64,000 nucleotides of DNA from Amycolatopsis sulphurea (GCF_002564045.1 NZ_PDJK01000001.1:124001-188000), one strand, 5' to 3'; positions 1 to 8,877 are shown, numbered from the stretch's first letter. Made by a program: numbers and translations. Notes: generated from the letters alone by a model not told the origin.

Positions 1-88
1 GGTGGTCGACCAGGCCGCCGCCGTGGAGATCCTGCAGGCCTGGCTCGACGCCGCCGCTGCGCACCGGGCCCGGGAAGGCGACTCATGA
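1..88 (+). CDS. ruvX: RuvX/YqgF family protein, C-terminal end only
   Basis: The window opens inside this gene and only its last 28 codons are present, read from base 2. The visible tail, beginning VVDQAAAVEILQ and ending in an Ala-rich stretch, is the type of C-terminus seen in RuvX/YqgF, an RNase-H-fold protein described as a putative Holliday-junction resolvase and pre-16S rRNA processing nuclease. No catalytic residue is in view, so the call rests on the tail and on context. The TGA stop overlaps the ATG of mltG (ATGA), implying translational coupling. The order ruvX-mltG-aroE is usual in actinobacteria. Confidence 0.7.
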   Translation, partial: VVDQAAAVEILQAWLDAAAAHRAREGDS

Positions 89-2595
89 CCGAGCCCCGCG
101 GTCCCGAGAACCCGGGTCGCCGGAGGCGGCCTCCGGGCGAACCTCCCGTCCGGCGCCCCCGCCGCGCGGACGGCACCCGCCAGCCACCCCCCGGCGCGCC
201 CCGCCGGGCACCCGAGCTGGACGAGCTTGCCGAACCCCACCGGGCCGCCCCTCGCCGGATCCGTCCGGAGGACGGCCCGCGCCCCGGCCGGCGCCGCCGC
301 GCGCCGGAGCCCGAACAGCCTCCGCCGGGTGCGCCGTTACCCCCGCCCGGCCGCCCCGAAGGCGAGGACGAGCAGGCGCCGCCGCGCGCCCGCCGCCGGA
401 GCGCGGATGCCGAGCAGCCGCCGCCCCGGCGCCGTCGCCGCGCGGACGAGCAGGACCAGCTGCCGCAGGGTCGTCGCCGTCTTGACGAAGGTGAGCAGCT
501 GCCGCCGGGCCGCCGTCGCGCGGACGAAGGTGAGCAGCTGCCGCCCGTTCGCCGTCATGTGGACGAGGGTGAGCCGCCGCCGGGCCGCCGTCGTGTGGAC
601 GAAGCTGAGCAGTTTCCGCCGCCCGGCCCGCGCCTGCTCGACGAGGGTGAACAGGGACCGCCGGGGCGTCTCCTCGACGAGGGCGAGCCGCTTCCGCAAC
701 CGAGTCGCCGCCGCGCGCCGGATGCCGAGCAGCCCCCGCCGCGCGGTCCTCGTGGCGAGGCAGGGGAACAGGCGCACCCACGCCGTCGTCGGGCCGGGAA
801 CGCCGAGGGGCCGCCACCGGCGCGGCGCCGTCCGCCCCAGCCCGAACCCGAGCCGTATAACGAGGAATACGCCGAAGATCCCCGCGCCACCGGCCGCCGG
901 CGCCGGGAGCTGGGCGAGGTGCCTACCCCGGACGTCGGCAACCCGGTGGCCGCCGAACCCCCGGCCGCGCCCGGCCGGCCGCCGCGGCGCCGGCCGATCG
1001 CGCCGCCGAACCCCCGGTTCGTGGACGGCTCGATGCCGCCGGACCTGCGGTTCGCTGAAGGCTGGACGCCGCACGATCCGCGCTTCGCCGACGCTTCGAT
1101 GCCGCCGGATCCGCGGGTCACGGACGGGTCGATGCCCCCGGACCCGCGGTTCACCGAGGGCTCCATGCCGCACGATCCGCGGTTCGCCGCCCCCGGCCCA
1201 CACCCGTCGATGCCGCCCGACCCGCGGTACGCCGCCGGTCCGATGCCGCGCGACCCCCGTAGGCTCCCGCTGGCGGAACAGCCCACCGAGGTCATCCCGA
1301 GCCTGCTCGACGAACCCGCCGAGCAGCCCCGCGAACACCTCGACGACCTCTTCGACGACGAGTACGACGACTACCGCGAGTACGAGGAATACGAGGACGG
1401 CGACGACGGCGAGTACGAAGGCGAATACGAAGACGCCGAGAACCCGCCTCCGGACGAGGCCCCGGCCAAGCCGCGCCGGCGTCGTAAACGCACACTCGGC
1501 TGGGTCGCCGCGATCGTCGTGCTGGTGCTGTTCGCCGGCGGCGCCTGGTTCGGCTACGAGAAGTTCTTCGGCTACGACGATTTCGACGGTTCCGGGCAAG
1601 GCGACGCTCTCGTGCAGGTGGAAGACGGGGACACCACCTCGGCCATCGGCGCGAAGCTGACCGGCCTCGGGGTCGTCGCGAGCACCAAGGCGTTCGTCAA
1701 GGCCGGTGCGGACAACGCCGCGCTGAGCCGTATTCAGCAGGGCTACTACCTGCTGAAACAGCATATGTCCGGGGTCAGCGCGGTGGAGGCGATCACCTCC
1801 CCGTCGGCCCGCGTCGGACGGCTGGAGATCCGCCCGTACACGCAGTTCGACGACATCACCCAGGCCGACGGCAAGGTCACCCCCGGGGTGTTCACGCTGA
1901 TGTCGAAGGCTTCCTGCGCGACGCTGAACGGCAAGAGCACCTGCATTCCGGTGGACGCGCTGCGCAAGACCGTCGCCGACGCGGACCTCAAGGCGTTCGG
2001 CGTGCCCACCTGGGCGGTCGAGAACGCCGACAAGGCCGCCGCCAAGGACAAGCGCCTGGAAGGCTTGATCGCGCCCGGCGTCTACGACGTGAAACCCGGC
2101 TGGACGGCCGACGAGCTGGTCAAGGACCTCGTGCACCAGTCTACGGGGGCGATCCAGGCGGCCGGGCTCGGCCCGCAGAACACCGGCCCGGGCATGACGC
2201 CGTACCAGACGCTGATCATCGCCTCGCTCATCGAGCGCGAGGCGATCACCCCCGACTTCGGCAAGATCTCGCGGGTCCTCTACAACCGGCTGGGCAAGAA
2301 CATGAAGCTCCAGCTGGACTCGACCGTGAACTACGCGCTCGACCGCCCGACACTGCTCACGAAGCCGGAGGACCGGGACAAGGCCGGCCCGTACAACACG
2401 TACGCGAACACCGGTCTCCCGCCGACGCCCATCGGGGTGCCCAGCACAGACGCCATCAAGGCCGCGGTCAAGCCGACGCCGGGCGACTGGGAGTTCTTCG
2501 TGAAGTGCGAGAAGGACGGGCATTCCTGCTTCGCGGTCACGAACGAGGAGCACAACCAGAACCGGATATTGGCACAGTCCCGTGGCGCCTACTGA
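85..2595 (+). CDS. mltG: Endolytic murein transglycosylase MltG (YceG-like)
   Basis: MltG cuts nascent peptidoglycan glycan strands at the outer face of the membrane. The 836-residue product is far longer than the usual 350-600. Residues 1 to about 465 are low-complexity and charged, with repeated DEGEQLPPGRRR-like and DGSMPPDPRF-like units and an acidic tract near 430-455. A single membrane helix follows at about 471-493, so the disordered part is cytoplasmic. The extracellular YceG domain is intact: the catalytic Glu lies in LIIASLIERE (about residue 717), followed by YNRL, LQLDSTVNYA and the NTYANTGLPPTPIG block. The ATG overlaps the ruvX stop and the 3' end overlaps aroE by 14 bases. The family call is secure; the role of the extension is unknown. 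Confidence 0.95.
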   Translation: MTEPRGPENPGRRRRPPGEPPVRRPRRADGTRQPPPGAPRRAPELDELAEPHRAAPRRIRPEDGPRPGRRRRAPEPEQPPPGAPLPPPGRPEGEDEQAPPRARRRSADAEQPPPRRRRRADEQDQLPQGRRRLDEGEQLPPGRRRADEGEQLPPVRRHVDEGEPPPGRRRVDEAEQFPPPGPRLLDEGEQGPPGRLLDEGEPLPQPSRRRAPDAEQPPPRGPRGEAGEQAHPRRRRAGNAEGPPPARRRPPQPEPEPYNEEYAEDPRATGRRRRELGEVPTPDVGNPVAAEPPAAPGRPPRRRPIAPPNPRFVDGSMPPDLRFAEGWTPHDPRFADASMPPDPRVTDGSMPPDPRFTEGSMPHDPRFAAPGPHPSMPPDPRYAAGPMPRDPRRLPLAEQPTEVIPSLLDEPAEQPREHLDDLFDDEYDDYREYEEYEDGDDGEYEGEYEDAENPPPDEAPAKPRRRRKRTLGWVAAIVVLVLFAGGAWFGYEKFFGYDDFDGSGQGDALVQVEDGDTTSAIGAKLTGLGVVASTKAFVKAGADNAALSRIQQGYYLLKQHMSGVSAVEAITSPSARVGRLEIRPYTQFDDITQADGKVTPGVFTLMSKASCATLNGKSTCIPVDALRKTVADADLKAFGVPTWAVENADKAAAKDKRLEGLIAPGVYDVKPGWTADELVKDLVHQSTGAIQAAGLGPQNTGPGMTPYQTLIIASLIEREAITPDFGKISRVLYNRLGKNMKLQLDSTVNYALDRPTLLTKPEDRDKAGPYNTYANTGLPPTPIGVPSTDAIKAAVKPTPGDWEFFVKCEKDGHSCFAVTNEEHNQNRILAQSRGAY

Positions 2596-3445
2596 TCTCC
2601 CGCGCCGGGCGGGCGTGCTCGGGAAGCCGGTGGCGCATTCCCTGTCTCCGGTGCTGCATCGCGCCGCGTTCGCCGCGCTCGGCCTGTCCGGCTGGACTTA
2701 CGACCGGTTCGAGACCGACGCCGGCGAGCTGCCCGGGTTCGTCGACGGGCTCGGTCCGGAGTGGATCGGGCTGTCGGTCACCATGCCCGGCAAACGGGCT
2801 GCGCTCGACCATGCCGGCGTGGTCACCCCGCGGGCGGCTGCCGCCGGTGCGGCGAACACGCTGGTGCGCACCGCCGAAGGCTGGCTTGCCGACTGCACCG
2901 ACGTCGAGGGCGTGACCGGTGCCCTGCAGGTGGCCGGTGGTTACCTGCCTGCCCCGGGCGACCATGCCGTCGTGCTCGGCTCGGGTGGCACGGCGGCCGC
3001 GGCAGTGGTCGGGCTGGCCGGGCTGGGAGTCGGCTCGGCACAGCTGGTCGTCCGCAATCCGGCGCGGGCCGGGGAGACCCTCGAAGCGGCCGGGCGAGCC
3101 GGGCTGAGCGTCGACGTGCTGACCTGGTCCGAAGTGGACTTCGCGAAGCTCGCGCACGAGGCGGCGGTGCTGATCAGCACGGTGCCGCCGGAAGCCGTGC
3201 AGCCGCATGTCGCGGAGCTGTCGCGGATCGGCAGCGTGCTCGACGTGATCTACCACCCGTGGCCGACGCCGCTGGCCGAAGCTGTTGCGGCGCATGGTGG
3301 GAAGCTCGCGACCGGGCTGGATATGTTGCTGCACCAGGCTTTCGGGCAGGTCGAGCACTTCACCGGCCGTCCCGCGCCGCGAGCGGAGATGCGTGCCGCG
3401 CTGCGGTCGGCCACCGGCGACGTCCTGCCGCTGCCGATCTCCTGA
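2582..3445 (+). CDS. aroE: Shikimate dehydrogenase
   Basis: AroE reduces 3-dehydroshikimate to shikimate with NADPH, the fourth step of chorismate synthesis. The 287-residue protein has the substrate domain signature GKPVAHSLSPVLHRAAF near the N-terminus, the catalytic-Lys region VTMPGKRAAL, and the dinucleotide-binding loop LGSGGTAAAA (about 137-146). The C-terminus has the typical G(L/M)DMLLHQAFGQ helix. The GTG start at 2582 lies inside the end of mltG, so translation is probably coupled. The other shikimate genes of the window (aroC, aroK, aroB, aroQ) lie about 9 kb downstream, beyond an accessory block. AroE proteins are sometimes paralogous quinate enzymes, but this one sits in the canonical mltG-aroE position. 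Confidence 0.95.
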   Translation: MAPTDLPRRAGVLGKPVAHSLSPVLHRAAFAALGLSGWTYDRFETDAGELPGFVDGLGPEWIGLSVTMPGKRAALDHAGVVTPRAAAAGAANTLVRTAEGWLADCTDVEGVTGALQVAGGYLPAPGDHAVVLGSGGTAAAAVVGLAGLGVGSAQLVVRNPARAGETLEAAGRAGLSVDVLTWSEVDFAKLAHEAAVLISTVPPEAVQPHVAELSRIGSVLDVIYHPWPTPLAEAVAAHGGKLATGLDMLLHQAFGQVEHFTGRPAPRAEMRAALRSATGDVLPLPIS

Positions 3446-3476
3446 CGTACTGTCGGGCCGCCTGAGGGGAATTCCG

Positions 3477-4040
3477 GTGTCGAGAGAGGTCAACGACGAG
3501 GACGCCATCCGCGCCGCCTGGGTGGGGGAGCCGCCCCGGCTCGGCACCACGGTCACGCTCGCCGGGTACGACCCCGAATGGCCGCGGCTGTTCGACCGCG
3601 AAGCCGCCCGCCTGCGTGCGGTGCTCGGCGACCGGATCGTGCTGCTCGAACACGTCGGGTCGACGTCGGTTCCGGGCCTGGCGGCCAAACCGATCATCGA
3701 CATTCTGCTCGAAGTGCCCGATTCCGACGACGAGGCGGCCTACGTTCCCTTGCTGGAAGGGGCCGGCTACCGGCTGGTGATCCGAGAGCCGGATTGGGAG
3801 AAGCACCGCTGTTTCAAGGGCCCGGACACGAACATCAACCTCCACGTGCACTCGCCGGGCGACGGCCAGACGCCGCGGTACCTGCTCTTCCGCGACCGGC
3901 TGCGGACGCATCCGGAGGAACTCGGCCGGTACCTGGCGAAGAAGCGCGAACTCGCGGCCCGGACCTGGGACTACATCCAGAACTACGCCGACGCGAAGAA
4001 CGACGTGATCGACGAGATCATCGGCCGCGCGCAGGCGTAG
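3477..4040 (+). CDS. GrpB family protein (UPF0157, nucleotidyltransferase fold)
   Basis: The 187-residue protein carries the family block YDPEWPRLF, then LEHVGSTSVPGLAAKPIIDI, which is the GSTSVPGL...DI(L/M) motif of GrpB/UPF0157 proteins and of the C-terminal domain fused to some dephospho-CoA kinases. The fold is nucleotidyltransferase-like; the biochemical role is not established. The GTG at 3477 was chosen because AGGGGAA precedes it by about 5 bases and because the reading frame further upstream overlaps aroE and does not resemble the family. It lies 31 bases after aroE and may be read through from it. The 3' end converges on a hydrolase gene on the other strand, 13 bases away. Confidence 0.85.
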   Translation: MSREVNDEDAIRAAWVGEPPRLGTTVTLAGYDPEWPRLFDREAARLRAVLGDRIVLLEHVGSTSVPGLAAKPIIDILLEVPDSDDEAAYVPLLEGAGYRLVIREPDWEKHRCFKGPDTNINLHVHSPGDGQTPRYLLFRDRLRTHPEELGRYLAKKRELAARTWDYIQNYADAKNDVIDEIIGRAQA

Positions 4041-4053
4041 CGCTCTCCAGCGG

Positions 4054-5559
4054 TCAGGGGAACGGCCCCACGTCCGGTGGACAGGTGGCTTCCTCTTGGG
4101 GCACCGCGAGATCCACGAAATACCGCACCATCGCCGCCGAAGCGCACTTGCTGGGCACGTCGAGTGTGGTGTGCCCGGCGCCTTCGACGGTGAGCACCCG
4201 CCCGTCGCCCAATTCCTTCGCTGTGGCCTGGGCATTGGCCAGGGGAGTGGCCGGATCGTGGCGGGTGGACAGGATCAGCGCCGGATGCCGGTGCGGCCGG
4301 TTCCACGGGCCGAGGTAACGGTCCTCGTCGTGCGCGGGCCAGCCGACGCACTGCGCCATGGCGAACACCGGCGCCAGCCCGAAATACTGCTGCCGCTGCT
4401 CCTCGCGGGCCGCGAGTTCGCGGTACTGCGCGGGATCCTGCGGCAAATCGCTGTCAAGGCATTGCACGGCAAGGAATCCCGGCGAGTGCGTGGGTACCCA
4501 CGGATCGGCTACGGGCGCTGGCGAGACCGGTGCGGACGGGACGAGCGCGGCCAGCGTACGGGCGAGCCGAGGCCATCGCGACCACTGGTACAGCGAACGG
4601 TCCATAGTCTGCATCAGGGACGCAACAGTGACCCCGCCGGCGCCGCCGTGGGTCAATCGTGCGTACAGGGCGGCGAATTTCTCTTTCGGATCACCGCCGG
4701 CGAAAGCGCATTTCCCCGGCCCCGCAGCGTTGCACGCAGCGAAGAACGCTTCCAGCTCGTGCTGCTGCGCTGTCGCGACGTCGGCGCGTACGTCGACCGG
4801 AGCGTTCTGCGTGCCGGGCTGACCGGTGGAGTTGGCGACGAGATCGAGCGTGCCGTCGAGGGTCATCGCGCGCAGCTTGTCGGGGAACAGGTTCGCGTAC
4901 GTGCCGCCTAGGTAGGTGCCGTACGAATACCCGTAGAAGTTCAGCTGTGGCTCGCCGAGCGACTGCCGGAGCAGTTCCATGTCCCGCGCGACGTTCGCGG
5001 TGGACAGATGGGCAAGCTCGGCGCCGGAACCGGCCGCGCAGGCTTTGCCGGTGGCCGCGCTCGCCGCCCAGAATCCGTTGTCGTGCAACGGAGAACCGGG
5101 CGCGGGCAGCCGGTCGGCACCCGGGCAGTGGATCGGCGAGCTGCCGCCGATCCCGCGGGGATCGAAGCTCACCAGATCGAACCGGGCCCGCAGCTCGGCC
5201 GGATACCGGCCGCCGAACCGGGTCAGCTCGCTGATCCCGTCCGCGCCGGGTCCCCCGAAGTTGATCATCAGGGAACCGAGGCGGTGCGCGGGATCCGTGG
5301 CAGGCAGCCGGATCACCGACAGGTCCAGCTTCGCGCCACCCGGCTCGCGGTAGCTGAGCGGCACCGGTGCCGTGGCGCACTCGTACCCGCCGTTGCAGCG
5401 GGTCCAGTTCAGCTGTGGCGCGGCGGCACCACCCGTGCCCAGTGGCGCCGGAGTATCGGCGGCCGGGGAGGGCGCAGCCGAGGGTGCCGGGTCGTCCGGA
5501 GCCGAACAGGCGACGGCGGCCAGCACCGTGGCGACCGCCAGCGTGACGCGGATTCTCAC
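4054..5559 (-). CDS. Secreted alpha/beta hydrolase lipoprotein with TAP-like C-terminal domain
   Basis: The 501-residue product begins with a signal peptide ending in a plausible lipobox (AVAC at about residue 20), then a Pro/Ala-rich linker. It continues as a tripeptidyl-aminopeptidase/proline-iminopeptidase-like hydrolase. The nucleophile elbow is GYSYG, the acid is in the STRHDPATP segment and the His is in EGAGHTTLD, the last two within the TAP-like C-terminal domain. Such exported hydrolases of Streptomyces and relatives cleave peptides or esters outside the cell; the substrate is unknown. The GTG start overlaps the stop of the upstream serine-hydrolase gene (GTGA), so the two form one minus-strand operon. 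Confidence 0.88.
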   Translation of the reverse strand: MRIRVTLAVATVLAAVACSAPDDPAPSAAPSPAADTPAPLGTGGAAAPQLNWTRCNGGYECATAPVPLSYREPGGAKLDLSVIRLPATDPAHRLGSLMINFGGPGADGISELTRFGGRYPAELRARFDLVSFDPRGIGGSSPIHCPGADRLPAPGSPLHDNGFWAASAATGKACAAGSGAELAHLSTANVARDMELLRQSLGEPQLNFYGYSYGTYLGGTYANLFPDKLRAMTLDGTLDLVANSTGQPGTQNAPVDVRADVATAQQHELEAFFAACNAAGPGKCAFAGGDPKEKFAALYARLTHGGAGGVTVASLMQTMDRSLYQWSRWPRLARTLAALVPSAPVSPAPVADPWVPTHSPGFLAVQCLDSDLPQDPAQYRELAAREEQRQQYFGLAPVFAMAQCVGWPAHDEDRYLGPWNRPHRHPALILSTRHDPATPLANAQATAKELGDGRVLTVEGAGHTTLDVPSKCASAAMVRYFVDLAVPQEEATCPPDVGPFP

Positions 5560-6371
5560 GCGGTGAGCTCGGCGAGGACGGCGTCGGTGAACGGCGGCCA
5601 CACCTGGGCCGCCCACGGGCCGAAGGACCGGTCGGTCAGCGCCGCACAGGAGAACCCGGCATCCGGGTCGACCCAGAGGAACGTGCCGGACTGGCCGAAG
5701 TGGCCGAACGTGCGGGGCGAGCTGTGCGCGCCGGTCCAGTGCGGGCTCTTGTGGTCGCGCAGCTCGAAGCCGAGGCCCCAATCGTTCGGCTTCTGGTGCC
5801 CGAATCCGGGCAGCACGCCGGAAAGCCCGGGGAAGGCCACCTCGGTGGCCGCCCGCAGGGTCTCCGGCGCGAGCAGCTTCGGCGACTGCAGCTCGGCGGC
5901 GAACCGCAGCAGATCGTCGAGGGTGGAGGTGGCTCCTGCCGCGGGTGAACCGGCCAACTCGGTCGCGGTCATGCCGAGCGGGCTCAGCAGCGCTTCGGCG
6001 AGGTAGTCCGCGAAGGCGATCCCGGCGTGCTCGGCCAGCGCTTCGGCCAGCTGCTCGAAACCCGCGTTGGAGTACAGCCGCCGGGTGCCCGGCACGGCCA
6101 TCACCTTGTGCGCGTCGAAGGCCAGCCCGGAGGTGTGCGCGAGCAGGTGCCGCACGGTCGAGCCCGCCGGCCCGGCCGGGGTGTCCAGCTCGAAGACGCC
6201 CTCTTCGATCGCGATGTGCGCGGTGTAGGCGGTGAGCAGCTTGGTCACCGAGGCCAGCCGGAACGGCCGGGCCGGGTCCCCGTGCCGTCCGCGGATCACG
6301 CCGTCCGTGCCGACCACCCCGGCCGCCGTCTCGTCCACCGGCCACTCGTCGATCAGGCGCAGGCTTTCCAT
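5556..6371 (-). CDS. Serine hydrolase of the beta-lactamase/D-Ala-D-Ala carboxypeptidase superfamily
   Basis: The 271-residue protein has the three class C/PBP-like motifs: SVTK (SxxK) near residue 49, YSN (YxN) near 118 and HFGQSG in place of the KTG box near 225. No signal peptide is visible, so it is probably a cytoplasmic esterase/peptidase-like member rather than a resistance enzyme. The ATG at 6371 is preferred because a TACGCT hexamer lies 7 bases before it. A longer reading frame would translate the palindromic repeat at 6409-6455, giving a spurious N-terminus. It is first in a two-gene minus-strand unit with the TAP hydrolase. Confidence 0.85.
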   Translation of the reverse strand: MESLRLIDEWPVDETAAGVVGTDGVIRGRHGDPARPFRLASVTKLLTAYTAHIAIEEGVFELDTPAGPAGSTVRHLLAHTSGLAFDAHKVMAVPGTRRLYSNAGFEQLAEALAEHAGIAFADYLAEALLSPLGMTATELAGSPAAGATSTLDDLLRFAAELQSPKLLAPETLRAATEVAFPGLSGVLPGFGHQKPNDWGLGFELRDHKSPHWTGAHSSPRTFGHFGQSGTFLWVDPDAGFSCAALTDRSFGPWAAQVWPPFTDAVLAELTA

Positions 6372-6378
6372 ACGGCCC

Positions 6379-6384
6379 AGCGTA
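6379..6384 (-). promoter_or_regulatory. -10 hexamer for a leaderless transcript of the serine hydrolase gene
   Basis: On the minus strand TACGCT, a TAnnnT hexamer, stands 7 bases before the ATG at 6371, with no Shine-Dalgarno sequence between. That spacing would place the transcript start at the start codon. Inferred from spacing only. Confidence 0.5.
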
Positions 6385-6408
6385 TCGGCTGCTCCCGGCG
6401 CCCCGTCC

Positions 6409-6455
6409 GTGAAGGGACCCTTCACGGACTCAGAGTCCGTGAAGGGCCCCTTCAC
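6409..6455. repeat. 47-bp double palindrome, copy 1
   Basis: Two 17-base palindromes of the form GTGAAGGGNCCCTTCAC flank a 13-base palindromic core with ACTCAGAGT at its centre. The whole element can fold as one long hairpin or as two short ones. It lies downstream of ptsH and upstream of the serine hydrolase gene. The left arm has A at the variable centre. Four further copies occur in the window (22529, 38302, 49383, 55173). Confidence 0.95.
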
Positions 6456-6474
6456 AGCGTTGCCGGGGGCGAGG

Positions 6475-6744
6475 CTAGGGCGTGTCGAGGTCGGTGGCGA
6501 CGAGTTCGGCCACGGCGTCCACCGCGGCTTCGGCGCCTTCGCCCTCGGCGCTGATCACCACCTCGTCGCCGAACGCGGCGGCGAGGGTCATCAGATTGAG
6601 CACACTGCCCGCGGCCACCGGCTCACCACCGGCTTTGGCGATCCGCACCGCCACCGGCTGGGCCGCGGCCGCCTTGGCCACCAGCGCGGCCGGGCGGGCG
6701 TGCAGGCCCACCTTGCTGGCCACCGTGACGCGTTTCTCCGGCAT
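6475..6744 (-). CDS. ptsH: Phosphocarrier protein HPr of the sugar phosphotransferase system
   Basis: HPr carries phosphate from enzyme I to the EIIA domain of PTS permeases. The 89-residue protein has the active-site His15 in GLHARPA and the conserved region around the regulatory serine position in AGSVLNLMTLAA (Ser47). Length and fold blocks are normal for the family. It is the last gene of a minus-strand unit that starts with the GntR regulator and continues with EIIC, and lies 29 bases after EIIC. Enzyme I is not in this window and must be encoded elsewhere. A 47-bp palindrome sits about 20 bases beyond its stop. Confidence 0.95.
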   Translation of the reverse strand: MPEKRVTVASKVGLHARPAALVAKAAAAQPVAVRIAKAGGEPVAAGSVLNLMTLAAAFGDEVVISAEGEGAEAAVDAVAELVATDLDTP

Positions 6745-6773
6745 GGTCGTCCTCTCTGGCTGGTCGGGGCTGC

Positions 6774-8015
6774 TCACTTGGCGGCCGAGCGTTCGAGGTC
6801 GGCCTCCACCGAATCGTCCTCGCGGCCCGGCGTGGGCAGGTTCCACTTGGTGATCACGAACCGGAACACCACGTAGTAGAGCACGGCCAGCACCAGCCCG
6901 ATCGGGATCAGCAGCCAGGCCTTGTGCGCGGTGTCCAGCGAGGAGTTCAGCGCGAAGTCGATCGCGCCACCGGAGAAGGAGAAGCCCAGCTTGATGCCCA
7001 GCCAGTTGCAGAACGCCAGCGAGACGCCGGTCATGACCGCGTGGAACAGATACAGCGGCCAGGCCACGAACATGAACGCGAACTCGATCGGCTCGGTGAC
7101 GCCGGTGATGAACGAGGTCAGCGCCGCGGAGATCATGATGCTGCCGACGATCTTCTTCTGGCCCGGCTTCGCGGTCCGCCAGATCGCCAGCGCCGCGGCG
7201 GGCAGCGCGAACATGAAGATCGGGAAGAACCCGGTCATGAACGAGCCGGAACCCTGCACGTGGTGGAAGAAGTTGGTCAGGTCGCCGCCGCCGAAGATGA
7301 ACCACACCGGCACGTTCAGCAGCTGGTGCAGGCCGACCGGGATGAGCAGCCGGTTCAGCACGCCGTAGATGCCGCCGCCGAGGACCGGGGAACCGTCCAC
7401 CGCCTCGCCGACCGAGTTCAGCCCGTGGTCCACGTACTTGAACACGATGCCGAGGACGACGCCGATGATGATCATCGCGAACGCGGTGACGATCGGCACG
7501 AACCGGCGGCCGCCGAAGAAGGCCAGCCAGGACGGCAGCTTGATCCGGTGGTAGCGCTGCCACAGCAGCGCGGCCACGATGCCGGTGATCACGCCGGTCA
7601 GCACGCTGTAGGGCCAGTGGATCGGCTGGAACTCCCAGCCCTTGTCCGCCTTGTAGCCGGTCACGTCCTTGAGCGGGGCGATCGCCTGGATCACCTGGGT
7701 CAGCACGACCCAGCCGACCACCGCGGCGACCGCGGTGGAACCGTCGCCCTTGCGGGCGAAACCGACCGCGATGCCGATCGCGAAGATCAGCGGCAGCCAG
7801 TTGAAGATGCCGCCGCCCGCCCCGCCGATCACGGCGGAGACCTTGTCCCAGCCCAGGCCGTCCTTGCCGAAGACGTCGTCCTGGCCGAGCCGGCTGAGCA
7901 GGCCGGCCGCGGGCAGCACGGCGATCGGCAGCATCAGGCTGCGGCCGAAGCGCTGCAGCCCGGCGAGGCCGCCGCCCTTCTTGCCCTTGGCCGCCGCCGC
8001 GGTGGTGGCGCTCAT
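6774..8015 (-). CDS. PTS sugar permease EIIC, glucose/N-acetylglucosamine family
   Basis: This membrane component translocates and phosphorylates the sugar. The 413-residue protein has about ten hydrophobic segments, starting FGRSLMLPIAVLPAAGLL, and the signature VTEPIEFAFMF of the glucose-family EIIC, with HQLLNVPVWF before it. It has no fused EIIB or EIIA domain; those are separate genes on the other strand (9052-9743). Its ATG overlaps the stop of the GntR gene (ATGA). Because the regulator is DasR-like and dre-like operators lie in the divergent promoter, N-acetylglucosamine is the more likely substrate, but glucose cannot be excluded from sequence. Confidence 0.93.
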   Translation of the reverse strand: MSATTAAAAKGKKGGGLAGLQRFGRSLMLPIAVLPAAGLLSRLGQDDVFGKDGLGWDKVSAVIGGAGGGIFNWLPLIFAIGIAVGFARKGDGSTAVAAVVGWVVLTQVIQAIAPLKDVTGYKADKGWEFQPIHWPYSVLTGVITGIVAALLWQRYHRIKLPSWLAFFGGRRFVPIVTAFAMIIIGVVLGIVFKYVDHGLNSVGEAVDGSPVLGGGIYGVLNRLLIPVGLHQLLNVPVWFIFGGGDLTNFFHHVQGSGSFMTGFFPIFMFALPAAALAIWRTAKPGQKKIVGSIMISAALTSFITGVTEPIEFAFMFVAWPLYLFHAVMTGVSLAFCNWLGIKLGFSFSGGAIDFALNSSLDTAHKAWLLIPIGLVLAVLYYVVFRFVITKWNLPTPGREDDSVEADLERSAAK

Positions 8016-8809
8016 CGGGTACCTCCATAGTGGGGTTCGTCGCCGGAGCCCGGGATGCTCCGGTCCAGCTGCATGGTCACCTGGTAGTGGTCGCCCCGGT
8101 ACCAGGACGTCATGTCCTCGACCGGCTCCCCGTGCGCGCTGGAGACCCGGCGGAAGACCAGGAGCGGACTGCCGGTGCGCATGCCCAGCAGGCCCGCCGT
8201 CTCGCGGTCCGCGGATTCGGCCCACACCGTCTGGTACGCGTGATCCGGCCGCAGGTCGTAGGCCTGGGCCAGTTCCGCGTACAGGGACTTGGTGAGGTCG
8301 AGGCCGAGCAGGCCCGGCGTGCGTTCGGCGTGATACCAGCCGCGTTCCACGGCCAGCGGCACGCCGTCCGCGCGGCGGAGCCGGATCAGCCGGTGCGCCG
8401 GCACGCCCGGCGCGAGGCCGAGCGCGTGCGCGGAGGTGACCGGCGGGACCTCGGTCGAGGTCGAGATCACCTCGGTGGCCGGGGCCAGCCCGCGGCGGCG
8501 CATGTCGTCGGTGAACGACATCAGGTATAGCTGCAGTTCCATCCGCCGGGCCGCGGTGAACGTGCCCTTGCCGCGGACCCGGGCCAGCAGGCCTTCCTCG
8601 ACCAGCTTCCCGATCGCCGAGCGGACGGTCAGCCGGGACACGCCGTAGCGCTGCGCGAGTTCCCGCTCGGACGGGATCGGTGATCCCGGCGGCAGCTCCC
8701 GCTCCACCGAGCGGCGCAGGATCTCGCGCAGCTGGGCGTGCTTCGGCGTCGGGCCCTCGACCACCCGCTCGGCGGGCTCGGGTGGCGGGACGTGCGCGGC
8801 CGCGCTCAT
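8012..8809 (-). CDS. GntR/HutC-family transcriptional regulator, DasR-like
   Basis: The 265-residue protein has an N-terminal winged helix (PSERELAQRYGVSRLTVRSAIGKLVEEGLL, about 47-77, ending in RGKGTFTA) and a C-terminal UbiC-type ligand domain. This is the architecture of HutC-subfamily regulators such as Streptomyces DasR, which senses amino-sugar phosphates and controls N-acetylglucosamine PTS genes. The ATG at 8809 was chosen because GGGAGG stands 9 bases upstream; the GTG at 8818 nearly abuts that site. It heads the operon GntR-EIIC-HPr. A dre-like site about 70 bases upstream suggests autoregulation. Family membership is certain; DasR orthology is inferred from operators and context. 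Confidence 0.88.
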   Translation of the reverse strand: MSAAAHVPPPEPAERVVEGPTPKHAQLREILRRSVERELPPGSPIPSERELAQRYGVSRLTVRSAIGKLVEEGLLARVRGKGTFTAARRMELQLYLMSFTDDMRRRGLAPATEVISTSTEVPPVTSAHALGLAPGVPAHRLIRLRRADGVPLAVERGWYHAERTPGLLGLDLTKSLYAELAQAYDLRPDHAYQTVWAESADRETAGLLGMRTGSPLLVFRRVSSAHGEPVEDMTSWYRGDHYQVTMQLDRSIPGSGDEPHYGGTR

Positions 8810-8877
8810 CGGCGTCACCCTCCCTCTCCGCGCACCGGAGGACCGGTGCTCGCGTCCGGGCCGGAAGATTGGTACGT

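Noticed and set aside
337..2553. Long antisense frames opposite mltG
   Set aside because: They are Arg/Ala-rich shadows produced by high-G+C codon bias, without ribosome-binding sites or recognisable domains.
5556..6455. Longer version of the serine hydrolase starting at 6455
   Set aside because: Its first 28 codons translate the palindromic repeat (MKGPFTD units); the leaderless start at 6371 fits the family better.
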